From: JAKRSD01 sp964473995
GTDB lineage: Bacteria > Bacteroidota > Bacteroidia > CAIKAF01
Direction of reading: 5' to 3'
Length of the DNA stretch: 19,376 nt
Assembly (NCBI GenBank): GCA_964473995.1
Contig: CAYYRB010000049.1
Location: 1 to 19,376, forward strand
Part shown: positions 9,001 to 14,778 of the stretch, piece by piece
Numbering within the stretch: the first letter of the stretch is position 1
Layout of the letters: each line of letters opens with the position of its first letter
The notes under the pieces: model-generated
What the model saw: the letters and a program-made list of their open reading frames with translations, nothing else
Told to the model about the DNA's origin: nothing
The model's database searches: none
Made by a program: the position numbers and the translations under genes

Positions 9001-9933
9001 CATCAAAAAACCGGCAGATGCCCCTATCGCCGCAGGAATGATGAGTATAAAATAATAAAAGGGTGTTCTGTAGAAATAGAACAAAAACAAAAAAAGAAAA
9101 ATGCCTACTGCGGATAAAATAATCCCGATGTCGGATTTAATGCGTGATGCATTGGCCGCCGCAACCAAAGGCGATCCGAAATAATGAATTTTTACGCCGT
9201 AAGTGCTTTCTGTTTCCTCAGAAAAGGCAGCCAATTGGTCGGCGAGTTTGCCGTTGGGTCCCGTTTTGCGGGCAGAGTGGGCAGGTTGTAGGTAAAGCAT
9301 CAGCTGTTTACCATCGGCGCTGAATATGCCCTCCTCCCTGATTTGCATGCCCCCTTCGGTTTGCAATGATTGTAAACGACGCAGTGCGCGTGGCGTGATG
9401 GAAAGCGGATCCCGCAGGAAGGATTTTTTCAGGAAAGAACCCGCAGGGGAAAGCAAAGCCCGGTAACCGGAGCCCAGCGCCTGTTCTATTTTCTGCGGAG
9501 TAAGCAGCGAATCTACAGAAACGTAGTCAGCAGAATCGAGGTAAAGCGGCAGATGTTCATAAAAGAAATCAAACGCACCACTGATCTGTTTATCGTCGGG
9601 CCGGAACAAAATTTCCTTCACGTAGTCCGGCTTCAGTTTCTCCAGTTTTTCGAACAGGCTTTCCCCGGCTTTCACCAATACTTCCGTATCTGTTTGTCGG
9701 CCTTCCGCGGCTGATATGGAGATGATGATTTTATCGGTGAAGGAAACCTGTTCCATCACCCGGTTGAATTCCTTTGCCCTTTCATCGGCGGGCATTACCT
9801 TGGTAATGTCTTCCTCGTATTCGATTTGGAATGCGGCCCATACACCTGCGCCCACGAACAGGACCGTCATCAAAAAAAGCCATGCACGACGGCTTTCAAA
9901 AAATGAATAAATGGCTAGGAAAAGACGGGCCAT
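6100..9933 (-). CDS. trifunctional MMPL/RND transporter - lysophospholipid acyltransferase - SAM methyltransferase fusion
   Basis: A 1277-aa protein when started at the ATG at 9933 (MARLFLAIYSFF); an ATG 29 codons upstream would run into the preceding gene and gives a poor leader. Residues 1-815 form an MMPL/RND-type exporter. It has a first membrane segment at about 17-34, a large periplasmic loop, a membrane bundle at 265-410 with GITIDYS (Asp336), a second loop, and a second bundle at 660-805 with GLGNDYC (Asp727); the paired Asp residues fit proton coupling. After two or three more membrane segments, residues 885-1050 form a PlsC-type acyltransferase with NHQSFID (900-906) and FPEGTRS (967-973). 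Residues 1105-1277 form a class I methyltransferase with IYDLGCGYG (1109-1117) and the acidic CDYD. The same trifunctional architecture is known in Bacteroidota, often near aryl-polyene/flexirubin-type lipid genes, but none lie here. Inferred role: acylation, methylation and inner-membrane export of an envelope lipid. Confidence 0.9.
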   Translation of the reverse strand: MARLFLAIYSFFESRRAWLFLMTVLFVGAGVWAAFQIEYEEDITKVMPADERAKEFNRVMEQVSFTDKIIISISAAEGRQTDTEVLVKAGESLFEKLEKLKPDYVKEILFRPDDKQISGAFDFFYEHLPLYLDSADYVSVDSLLTPQKIEQALGSGYRALLSPAGSFLKKSFLRDPLSITPRALRRLQSLQTEGGMQIREEGIFSADGKQLMLYLQPAHSARKTGPNGKLADQLAAFSEETESTYGVKIHYFGSPLVAAANASRIKSDIGIILSAVGIFLFLFLFYFYRTPFYYFILIIPAAIGASAGFLMLYLIKGTASSIAMGVGGMVLGITIDYSLHVFTHFREVRNINKLLDDITGGMLLSSFTTVCAFYCLFFTNSEALRDLGIFAGTGVFTAAISSLMVLPHLLKAPKENVSEIKTNWVERIAGFSYHRNRFVIAGGLVFTAVCLVFFHSPNFEDNPENFSYMPTDLAESETFISQSSDASKKALFLITSGADTEQAMQRLDNYSNIISRLKRDSLIAGVSGPLELMPTAGSQQHKINAWNKFWTPAKKQLVIEEIKKAAKKYGFKDGAFLPFFELLEKEFKPIKMASFDPLRKNFLGELVNESPSGVSTVTVLRVQEKNKPAVYSAIKESEGTFLFERKKLVADLIEIVRVDLDTLLGISAVLVFIILFLSSGRLELTTITYIPLILSWVWTLGFMGILGLKFNIVNIIICTFVFGLGNDYCIFVMNGLLQDYRYGTNNLKSYKTSVFLSAFTTLLGVGALGLSGHPALHSIAAMGVAGIATVLFLSYAFLPWLFRLLITSKTSRGIQPLTFSNALPTLWAWFMLVSGFLHFLPVGLLISASFFLPRRIRTRLVRLWLMIWARIYIGVVFWNRKKVYNTNSEKFNKPGILIANHQSFIDVVYLFSLSPRIVLTANHRIYNNPIFGPVSRMAGFLDVSQGVENMTAVIQQLLDEGNIIAIFPEGTRSTEYRIQRFHKGAFKVAEETGADIIPLVIFGTGDFLRKNEFWGRRADMHVSILPRISADDISYGNGYAERTKSIVSLMRATYEDLRENKAGMRFHRDRLLHNFLFLTPAIEWYCFVKIRLEDFYSVFHRHLPKAGKIYDLGCGYGFMSYMLSFGSEKRDITACDYDQEKIQTASHRFSKNERLHFEQADLTRYTLSDCAGIVLSDVLHYLQPEEQKALLDRCFSALHSGGILLIRDADSADSRHKKTLETERWSTRILKFNKTRNPLFFFSSSDMHAWAEKYQVQPEVISKSNATSNTVWKIIKP

Positions 9934-9961
9934 AGTGGACAAAAATGCTAAAAAGTTTCCA

Positions 9962-11023
9962 TCAGGGGCAGGCCAAGGCGAGCATTTGCTCAAAAACGGT
10001 TTGCCATCCCGTCCATTCAAAACGGTTATTTACCGTGTGATTGTGCCACAGTGGTACAAAAACGCCACGGTGTTTACGGGTGGTGTTGATGAGCGATTCC
10101 GCCCTATTGAGCGCTTCTTCCGGAGTCAGTTTCAGGTATTCGTGCAGTGTTCCGTCCATGCAGGCGAACGGGTAAACGGTCAGTTCCGAAAAGGCATTCC
10201 GCTCCAAGTCATACCAGCGGAACGGCCTGCAGGTGCCCGCACGGAAACCCATTTGTGACGCCCAGCCCATGCTATATTCCTCGCGAATTCCGAGTTCCAC
10301 CAACAGGCGGTACGTTTCGGGAAAACGCAACATGAGAAAATGCTGCCGGCTGGCCGTTACGGGAGCACCCAAAATATCCGAGAGCCGGTTGTATTCTTTT
10401 CGCAGCAAATCCGGGTTGCCGTTGGATGCGTAAGAAGGATGCAGACCCACCCGTGCTTCGGCGGCCAGAAAACGGATCAGATCGCGGCCTTCGGCATGCT
10501 TGAAATTCAGATTCACATCATACCTGTTTCCGTAGGAGCCCATCTGAATAAAAAAGAGGGGCTTAAGTCCAAATGACTTACAGAGGTTCAGAATATAGCC
10601 GTAGGTATCGTAAGGATCGGGCTGTTTACCGCTCAGAAACGCCAAGCGGCTTTGGGCCCGTTCGCGGTCGAACAGTATATTTTTCACCAATCCGCCCGCA
10701 TTTTTTAAAAATCCTTTTCCCCGAAAGGCATAGGCGTGATCTACGTCAAATGTGGGAATGCAGGCATACCGATTTTCTGCGTTATAACAGCTGGGGAAAT
10801 GCTGATCCAGCCATCTGTCTACCCCAGGTTCATGGGCTAAGCCCTGTTCTGTGCTTTTTGCCTTTTCGGCGGGAAAACGTCCTTTTTCGTCTTGATGCGG
10901 AAGCCCATATTCCTCGGCCCGCTGCAACTCGGAAAAGACGGCTTCGGCCTCGGAAGGTAAGGAGTCATTCGCTTCGGGGAGTCGTCCGAAAAAACTGAAA
11001 AATATGCGTTCCGCCGCCTGCAT
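9962..11023 (-). CDS. polysaccharide deacetylase-like protein, short form
   Basis: A 353-aa protein resembling the Bacteroidota deacetylases (NodB-fold) that normally carry an N-terminal DUF7033-type domain. Residues 30-72 match the region around RAEEYGLPHQDEKGRFPAE. The deacetylase core has PTFDVDHAY (90-98; Asp93, Asp95 and His96 as likely metal/catalytic positions), VGLHPSYAS (192-200, with a metal-type histidine), a RQHFLMLRFPE strand-helix, and a late PLWHNHTV histidine pair. Roughly 90 residues expected before residue 25 in full-length relatives are missing. The start follows the epimerase stop as TAG-CTC-ATG, in the same reading frame, so no upstream start is available. The trifunctional gene begins 28 nt downstream. 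The substrate is probably an N- or O-acetylated envelope glycan, by context with the epimerase. No signal peptide is visible, so it is likely cytoplasmic. Activity is uncertain given the short N-terminus. Confidence 0.8.
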   Translation of the reverse strand: MQAAERIFFSFFGRLPEANDSLPSEAEAVFSELQRAEEYGLPHQDEKGRFPAEKAKSTEQGLAHEPGVDRWLDQHFPSCYNAENRYACIPTFDVDHAYAFRGKGFLKNAGGLVKNILFDRERAQSRLAFLSGKQPDPYDTYGYILNLCKSFGLKPLFFIQMGSYGNRYDVNLNFKHAEGRDLIRFLAAEARVGLHPSYASNGNPDLLRKEYNRLSDILGAPVTASRQHFLMLRFPETYRLLVELGIREEYSMGWASQMGFRAGTCRPFRWYDLERNAFSELTVYPFACMDGTLHEYLKLTPEEALNRAESLINTTRKHRGVFVPLWHNHTVNNRFEWTGWQTVFEQMLALACP

Positions 11024-11026
11024 GAG

Positions 11027-12145
11027 CTACCTCGGTGAAAGATGTTGGAGCACTTCGTTCAGCATGTGTTCTGCCGCACGGCCGTCGCCGTAAAGCGCCG
11101 GATAAACCGATTCTGTGCGTTCACGGAAATGCAGGAAGGCGGTGAATAATTTCTCCGGATCAGCATCGGCAAGAGTGCCGTTGCCCGTTTCCAAAATTTC
11201 CACCCATTCCGTTTCGGGCCTGAGCACGATGCAGGGTTTACGAAAGAAATAGGCTTCCTTTTGCACGCCTCCGCTGTCCGTGATGATCAAAGCCGCTTTT
11301 TTCTCCAACAGAATCATATCGAAGAAGGAGACCGGATTTAGGATGTGAATATTCGGATGGGGCTTTTGGCTCAGCCCGTCCAGGTGTTTGCGCGTACGCG
11401 GATGGATGGGCAATACGATGCGCATGCCTGTTTCAGCCACTCGGTTTAATCCGTTGAAAATAGCGTCCAGCCGTTCGGGACGGTCCGTATTAAAGTCGCG
11501 GTGAATGGTGCACAACACAAATTCTTCCGCAGGAAGCTCCAACGTACTTTCTTTTTCGGCCACTTCCGAAAAAAACAGGGAGTTATCGTACATCACGTCG
11601 CCCAGGTTTTTCACCGATGGGTTGTCCGCAGAAACCGGTTTGGACGCATCGTTTCGGAAACCTTCTTTTTCCAAATTTTTCAGTCCGGTCTCGGTGGGCG
11701 AAAATAAAAAGGTGGAAACGTGATCGGTGCAGATGCGGTTGATTTCCTCGGGCATGGATTTGTTGAACGAACGCAGGCCCGCTTCCACATGGATGACGGG
11801 AATATGCAGTTTGGCAGCAGCCAGAGCCCCGGCGAGCGTAGAGTTGGTATCTCCGTATACCAGAAGGGCATCGAAGGTATGGGAGAGCAGCACGGCTTCT
11901 ATCTGTTTCATCATTTCGCCGATCTGCAGTCCGTGAGATCCGGAGCCCACCTGCAGGCGGAAATCGGGGCGCGGAATCTGCATCTGAGTGAAGAATACTT
12001 CGCTCATATTTTCGTCGTAGTGTTGGCCCGTATGCAGCAGATATTCTTTGATCTGCACCGAAAAACGGGTGCGTATGGCACGGCTCACCGCCGCCGCTTT
12101 GATAATCTGCGGACGCGCTCCTACGATGGTGAGAATGGAAATCAT
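11027..12145 (-). CDS. wecB: UDP-N-acetylglucosamine 2-epimerase (non-hydrolysing)
   Basis: The enzyme interconverts UDP-GlcNAc and UDP-ManNAc in the cytosol, supplying ManNAc or ManNAcA units for capsule, O-antigen or lipid-linked glycans. From the ATG at 12145 the protein is 372 aa, the usual size, and opens with the family-typical MISILTIVGARPQIIKAA; 39 extra codons are open upstream but run back into the DUF4236 gene. Motifs in order are LLHTGQHYDENMS, VYGDTNST (96-103), HVEAGLRS (119-126), PEEINRICTD (132-141), the catalytic-type histidine in CTIHRDFNTD (212-221), and UDP-binding ITDSGGVQKEA near the C-terminus. The expected acid, arginine and histidine residues of the WecB active site are all present. 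The gene lies 17 nt after the DUF4236 gene and 3 nt before the deacetylase gene, which indicates one operon. Confidence 0.93.
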   Translation of the reverse strand: MISILTIVGARPQIIKAAAVSRAIRTRFSVQIKEYLLHTGQHYDENMSEVFFTQMQIPRPDFRLQVGSGSHGLQIGEMMKQIEAVLLSHTFDALLVYGDTNSTLAGALAAAKLHIPVIHVEAGLRSFNKSMPEEINRICTDHVSTFLFSPTETGLKNLEKEGFRNDASKPVSADNPSVKNLGDVMYDNSLFFSEVAEKESTLELPAEEFVLCTIHRDFNTDRPERLDAIFNGLNRVAETGMRIVLPIHPRTRKHLDGLSQKPHPNIHILNPVSFFDMILLEKKAALIITDSGGVQKEAYFFRKPCIVLRPETEWVEILETGNGTLADADPEKLFTAFLHFRERTESVYPALYGDGRAAEHMLNEVLQHLSPR

Positions 12146-12162
12146 ACGACAAAGAAAAGCAA

Positions 12163-13287
12163 TTATTCGGGTGACTCTGCGGAGGCAGGTTCTGCAATCA
12201 AAGTCCGATAGGCAGAAAAGGCCCTGTAGAAATTTTCTGCCAACCTGGCATTGCTCAGGCAATAGACCTCGTAAAGTCCCGAATCGGTGGTGAAATGCAG
12301 AAAACCATAACGGCAGAGGGGTATGGGTCGGTTTCCTTTGAAGCGCCTGTCCGGACTTCCGTCTTTGTTTACTTTGGTCCAGGTGTTGCCTGCGCTCTCG
12401 GCATCCGCGGGGACAATTCCATCTTCCGGATAATCGATGGTTTTGAAATTCAGGCGTAGTTCACGGATATCTACCACACCGAAGGCGCCTGATAGTGAAG
12501 AAATGAGCACGAATGCCGGGTATGCAAATAAATCACCGCCATTGGCATTTCCGAAATGCAGGGCACTGAATCGCGAACGGATGATTTCGGGATCGGTTCT
12601 GCGCAACGTAACGGGCCGCCTCACAAATTTTTGTTTTATTCCCGAACGGCTGAGGGCATCATCGGCTTCCCATACCCCCGTCACATCCCATGCTTTTTGG
12701 CAGTTGAGCAATTCATCATATGCGTTGGATAGGGTTGTGAAAGCTTCTCCTATGGCTTCATCCGTATACAGATTAATGTCAATTGCACAATCTTCGGCCT
12801 GTCGGTTCAAATCATCGAGGTAATTGCCGGTTTCCATAACACGTCGGCGGAAGTAGGGAATAAAAAAGCCGATGAGCAAAATCCGCATGATGAGCAACAG
12901 GGCTTTGCTTCTGCGCAGCCGTTTTTGGATTTGCCCGATTTCTGCAAGGATCTCGTTTTTTTCTTGCTGGCAATTTTCCAAGGTTTCGCCCAAAGGCGTC
13001 AGGCCTTGTGTGGTGAGTGCTTCGGCATCAGCTGAGCTTTTCAGTTCCTTTTCAGTTCCTTTTTCTGCAATAGATTTTGATGTAATAGAAGCGCCTGCCT
13101 TTTTAGAAGAACCACCGAGTTTGCGACGCTCATAGAGCCCCGTGCCCGGAATACCCGTATTCAGGTAGGTACCGCTTTTTCCCAAGTTAATGCTGGCTCC
13201 CGGAACACCGATGGTGGTGCTGATGCCCGATCGGCTGAAATTGAGCGTTACACCCGGGAAGAGTTTAACTCTGCGTCTAAATTTCAT
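12163..13287 (-). CDS. DUF4236 domain protein with one membrane helix
   Basis: A 374-aa protein whose first 55 residues are a textbook DUF4236 module: MKFRRRVKLFPGV, then glycine/serine-rich SRSGISTTIGVPGASINLG and GTYLNTGIPGTGLYERRK. This module's function is unknown. A serine/alanine-rich linker (60-95) leads to a short coiled coil (100-127), then one strong hydrophobic helix (about 128-146) flanked by arginines. The C-terminal half (about 215-370) is a separate soluble domain with conserved-looking WTKVNKDGSPDRRFKGNRPI, YGFLHF and YCLSNARLAENFYRAF, as in other long DUF4236 proteins. The start is certain from the DUF4236 motif. It is the first gene of the five-gene minus-strand operon, so its promoter should lie in 13288-13450. 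Whether it takes part in the glycan/lipid pathway or is a bystander cannot be judged. Confidence 0.85.
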   Translation of the reverse strand: MKFRRRVKLFPGVTLNFSRSGISTTIGVPGASINLGKSGTYLNTGIPGTGLYERRKLGGSSKKAGASITSKSIAEKGTEKELKSSADAEALTTQGLTPLGETLENCQQEKNEILAEIGQIQKRLRRSKALLLIMRILLIGFFIPYFRRRVMETGNYLDDLNRQAEDCAIDINLYTDEAIGEAFTTLSNAYDELLNCQKAWDVTGVWEADDALSRSGIKQKFVRRPVTLRRTDPEIIRSRFSALHFGNANGGDLFAYPAFVLISSLSGAFGVVDIRELRLNFKTIDYPEDGIVPADAESAGNTWTKVNKDGSPDRRFKGNRPIPLCRYGFLHFTTDSGLYEVYCLSNARLAENFYRAFSAYRTLIAEPASAESPE

Positions 13288-13544
13288 TGTGATGACAAAT
13301 AGTAAACGGAATAAAAGTAATGAAATAGCTATAATAAGAAAAGAATAATTTTGATTTTTTAAAACGAAAAAAGTGCATTCTACTATAATTTAGGATGGCC
13401 ATTTTGGTATGTCGGATTTGGGATTGAATAATTTGGAAAGTACGAATTTTTATATTGAGTTAGCTTTCAGAAAAACCATGTGCGCAAAAATCAATAATTC
13501 GGAATCTGGAAAATCATAAATCAAACATTCATAAATTAACATTG
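13288..13544. promoter_or_regulatory. AT-rich divergent intergenic region (operon and TPR-gene promoters expected)
   Basis: A 257-bp spacer between divergent genes, with no convincing ORF. It should carry the promoter of the minus-strand five-gene operon and that of the plus-strand TPR-like gene. On the minus strand TACTATTTG (near 13294-13302) approximates the TAnnTTTG -7 box with one extra base, and on the plus strand GAATAATTTGG (around 13425-13436) is a comparable near match. Neither has a well-placed -33 TTG that I can defend, so these are pointers only. Confidence 0.35.
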
Positions 13545-14449
13545 ATGAATAAACGACATGATAAAATAATGTCGTATTTGTTCCGAATGCTAAAGTCGCA
13601 GACATTCAAAAGCGAGGAAGAGCTTGCGCAATTTCTGAAAAGCATTACGGGTAAAACGATTCCCGATTTTCCCAAAGAAGCATTAAGTCCGCAGGAACAA
13701 GCTCACGATTTGGTATTTGAAGCCTATGAAGCAGACCCGCCCCGGGGCCATGGAGCTAATTGAGGAAGCTTTGATGTTGGATTTTAAATGCATTGAGGCG
13801 TTTGAATTTTTAGGACAGACGGTGGATTCGCCGGTTGTGGCGCGCGTTTTTTTTGAAAAAGGGGTAGCCTTAGGAAGGGAAAAGTTCGGCGGAAATTACG
13901 GTATAAAAAAAAGGCCATTTTTGGGGGCGCACGGAAACAAGGCCTTTCATGCGCTGTATGCATCTGAATGCAGAATGTCTTTATGCCATGGGAAAAGTTA
14001 GGGAAAGTGTGGCTTTGCTGGAAGAGCTCGTTGACTTAAACCCAAATGACAATCAGGGAGTACGTGATACATTGACGCTCTATTTAATTCGGCTTAATGA
14101 GGGTAAAAAATTTATCAAATATGCCAAGATTTTTGCGTGGGACGATATGGCCTTTGCACTTTTTAACCGGGAATTATTTGCCTTTAAGCATGAGGGAGAA
14201 ACGGAACATAGCAATGCGCAACTTCCCGCGGCATTAAAACAAAATAAATTTGTGGCTAAATTGCTTTTGTCCGATAAACCTATTCGTTCCTTGGCCGGTT
14301 ATCACGGAAGAGGCGATAAGAATGAAGCGGAGTATTATGTGAGTTATGCAAGGCCTGTTTGGGGGGTATTACAGGAGCAAGAGACGGGTTTTAGAAACAT
14401 TCCGAAAAGCCGCCGAAACGATAACTCTATAAATCTTGTTGAGTCGTGA
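13545..14449 (+). pseudogene. frameshifted conserved TPR-like protein gene
   Basis: Three overlapping frames read as one conserved protein. Frame A from the ATG at 13545 (MNKRHDKIMSYLFRMLKS ... AYEADP) runs to about 13738. Frame B (AMELIEEALMLDFKCIEAFEFLG ... REKFGGNYGIKK) runs from about 13750 to 13910. Frame C resumes at 13913 with GHFWGRTETRPFMRCMHLNAECLYAMGK and continues through ELVDLNPNDNQGVRDTLTLYLI to 14449. The first shift lies in CCCGCCCCGGGGCC (13736-13749) and the second in an A8 run (13905-13912). Removing one base at each gives exactly 301 codons including the stop. Helical repeats around the AMGKVRESVALLEELVDLNPND segment are TPR-like; similar proteins of unknown role occur in Bacteroidota. 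A third slip at G6 (14361-14366) may have altered the last 25 residues. Homopolymer sequencing error is as likely as true decay. Confidence 0.75.
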
Positions 14450-14573
14450 AAATTATTATAGGCGTAAGACAGAAGACAAAAGGGCTTTACGTTAAATAAA
14501 ATATTATCTCTAATTATACCGTTCGCACGACAGAGGGGTTATATTTAAATTTTATTTGTTGAATCCATTAGTA
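14450..14573. other. AT-rich convergent intergenic spacer
   Basis: The spacer lies between the convergent TPR-like and OmpA-type genes. A weak stem CGTAAG/CTTTACG with one bulge (about 14462-14491) could act in termination, but it has no adjacent T-run. No ORF or RNA gene is seen. Confidence 0.4.
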
Positions 14574-14579
14574 TTAAGA

Positions 14580-14639
14580 AATCCTGCCCGGTCTCACAAG
14601 GCCATTCCGCTTTGGCTGTGGAGTTCCGGGCAGGAGATT
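14580..14639. repeat. long imperfect palindrome beside second scaffold gap
   Basis: A perfect 9-bp inverted repeat CCTGCCCGG (14583-14591) / CCGGGCAGG (14626-14634) extends outward to AATC/GATT with two extra bases. It extends inward through partial pairs CTCAC/GTGGAG and GGCCA/TGGCT, giving a hairpin of about 60 nt. A second perfect 12-bp palindrome GTGCTGCAGCAC follows at 14648-14659. No frame of 14574-14678 on the minus strand gives a convincing OmpA C-terminus, so this is probably an interspersed repeat rather than coding sequence. That would explain why assembly broke here. Confidence 0.55.
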
Positions 14640-14678
14640 GGCTGAAGGTGCTGCAGCACTGCGCAGGGTTAAACACAT

Positions 14679-14778
14679 NNNNNNNNNNNNNNNNNNNNNN
14701 NNNNNNNNNNNNNNNNNNNNNNNNNNNNNNNNNNNNNNNNNNNNNNNNNNNNNNNNNNNNNNNNNNNNNNNNNNNNNN
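14679..14778. other. scaffold gap (100 N) cutting the OmpA-family gene
   Basis: Exactly 100 unknown bases placed inside the OmpA domain of the minus-strand gene. The true length is unknown. The apparent reading frame that continues beyond the gap to 14574 is an artefact of the placeholder. Confidence 0.98.

Noticed and set aside
9934..10020. Upstream start for the trifunctional protein (29 extra residues)
   Set aside because: It would overlap the deacetylase gene by 59 nt, and the extra residues (MNGRDGKPFL...) are that gene's C-terminal region in another frame; the ATG at 9933 starts a normal MMPL N-terminus.
11583..12197. 204-aa minus-strand frame overlapping the 2-epimerase
   Set aside because: It is an alternative frame of the epimerase, rich in His/Arg/Pro/Ser as typical of off-frame translation of GC-richer DNA.
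12146..12262. Upstream start for the 2-epimerase (39 extra residues)
   Set aside because: It overlaps the DUF4236 gene, and the family begins at MISILTIVGARPQ, which is the ATG at 12145.
14574..14678. C-terminal 35 residues of the OmpA-family protein as drawn through the gap
   Set aside because: The frame depends on an arbitrary 100-N placeholder, and the residues do not resemble an OmpA C-terminus.
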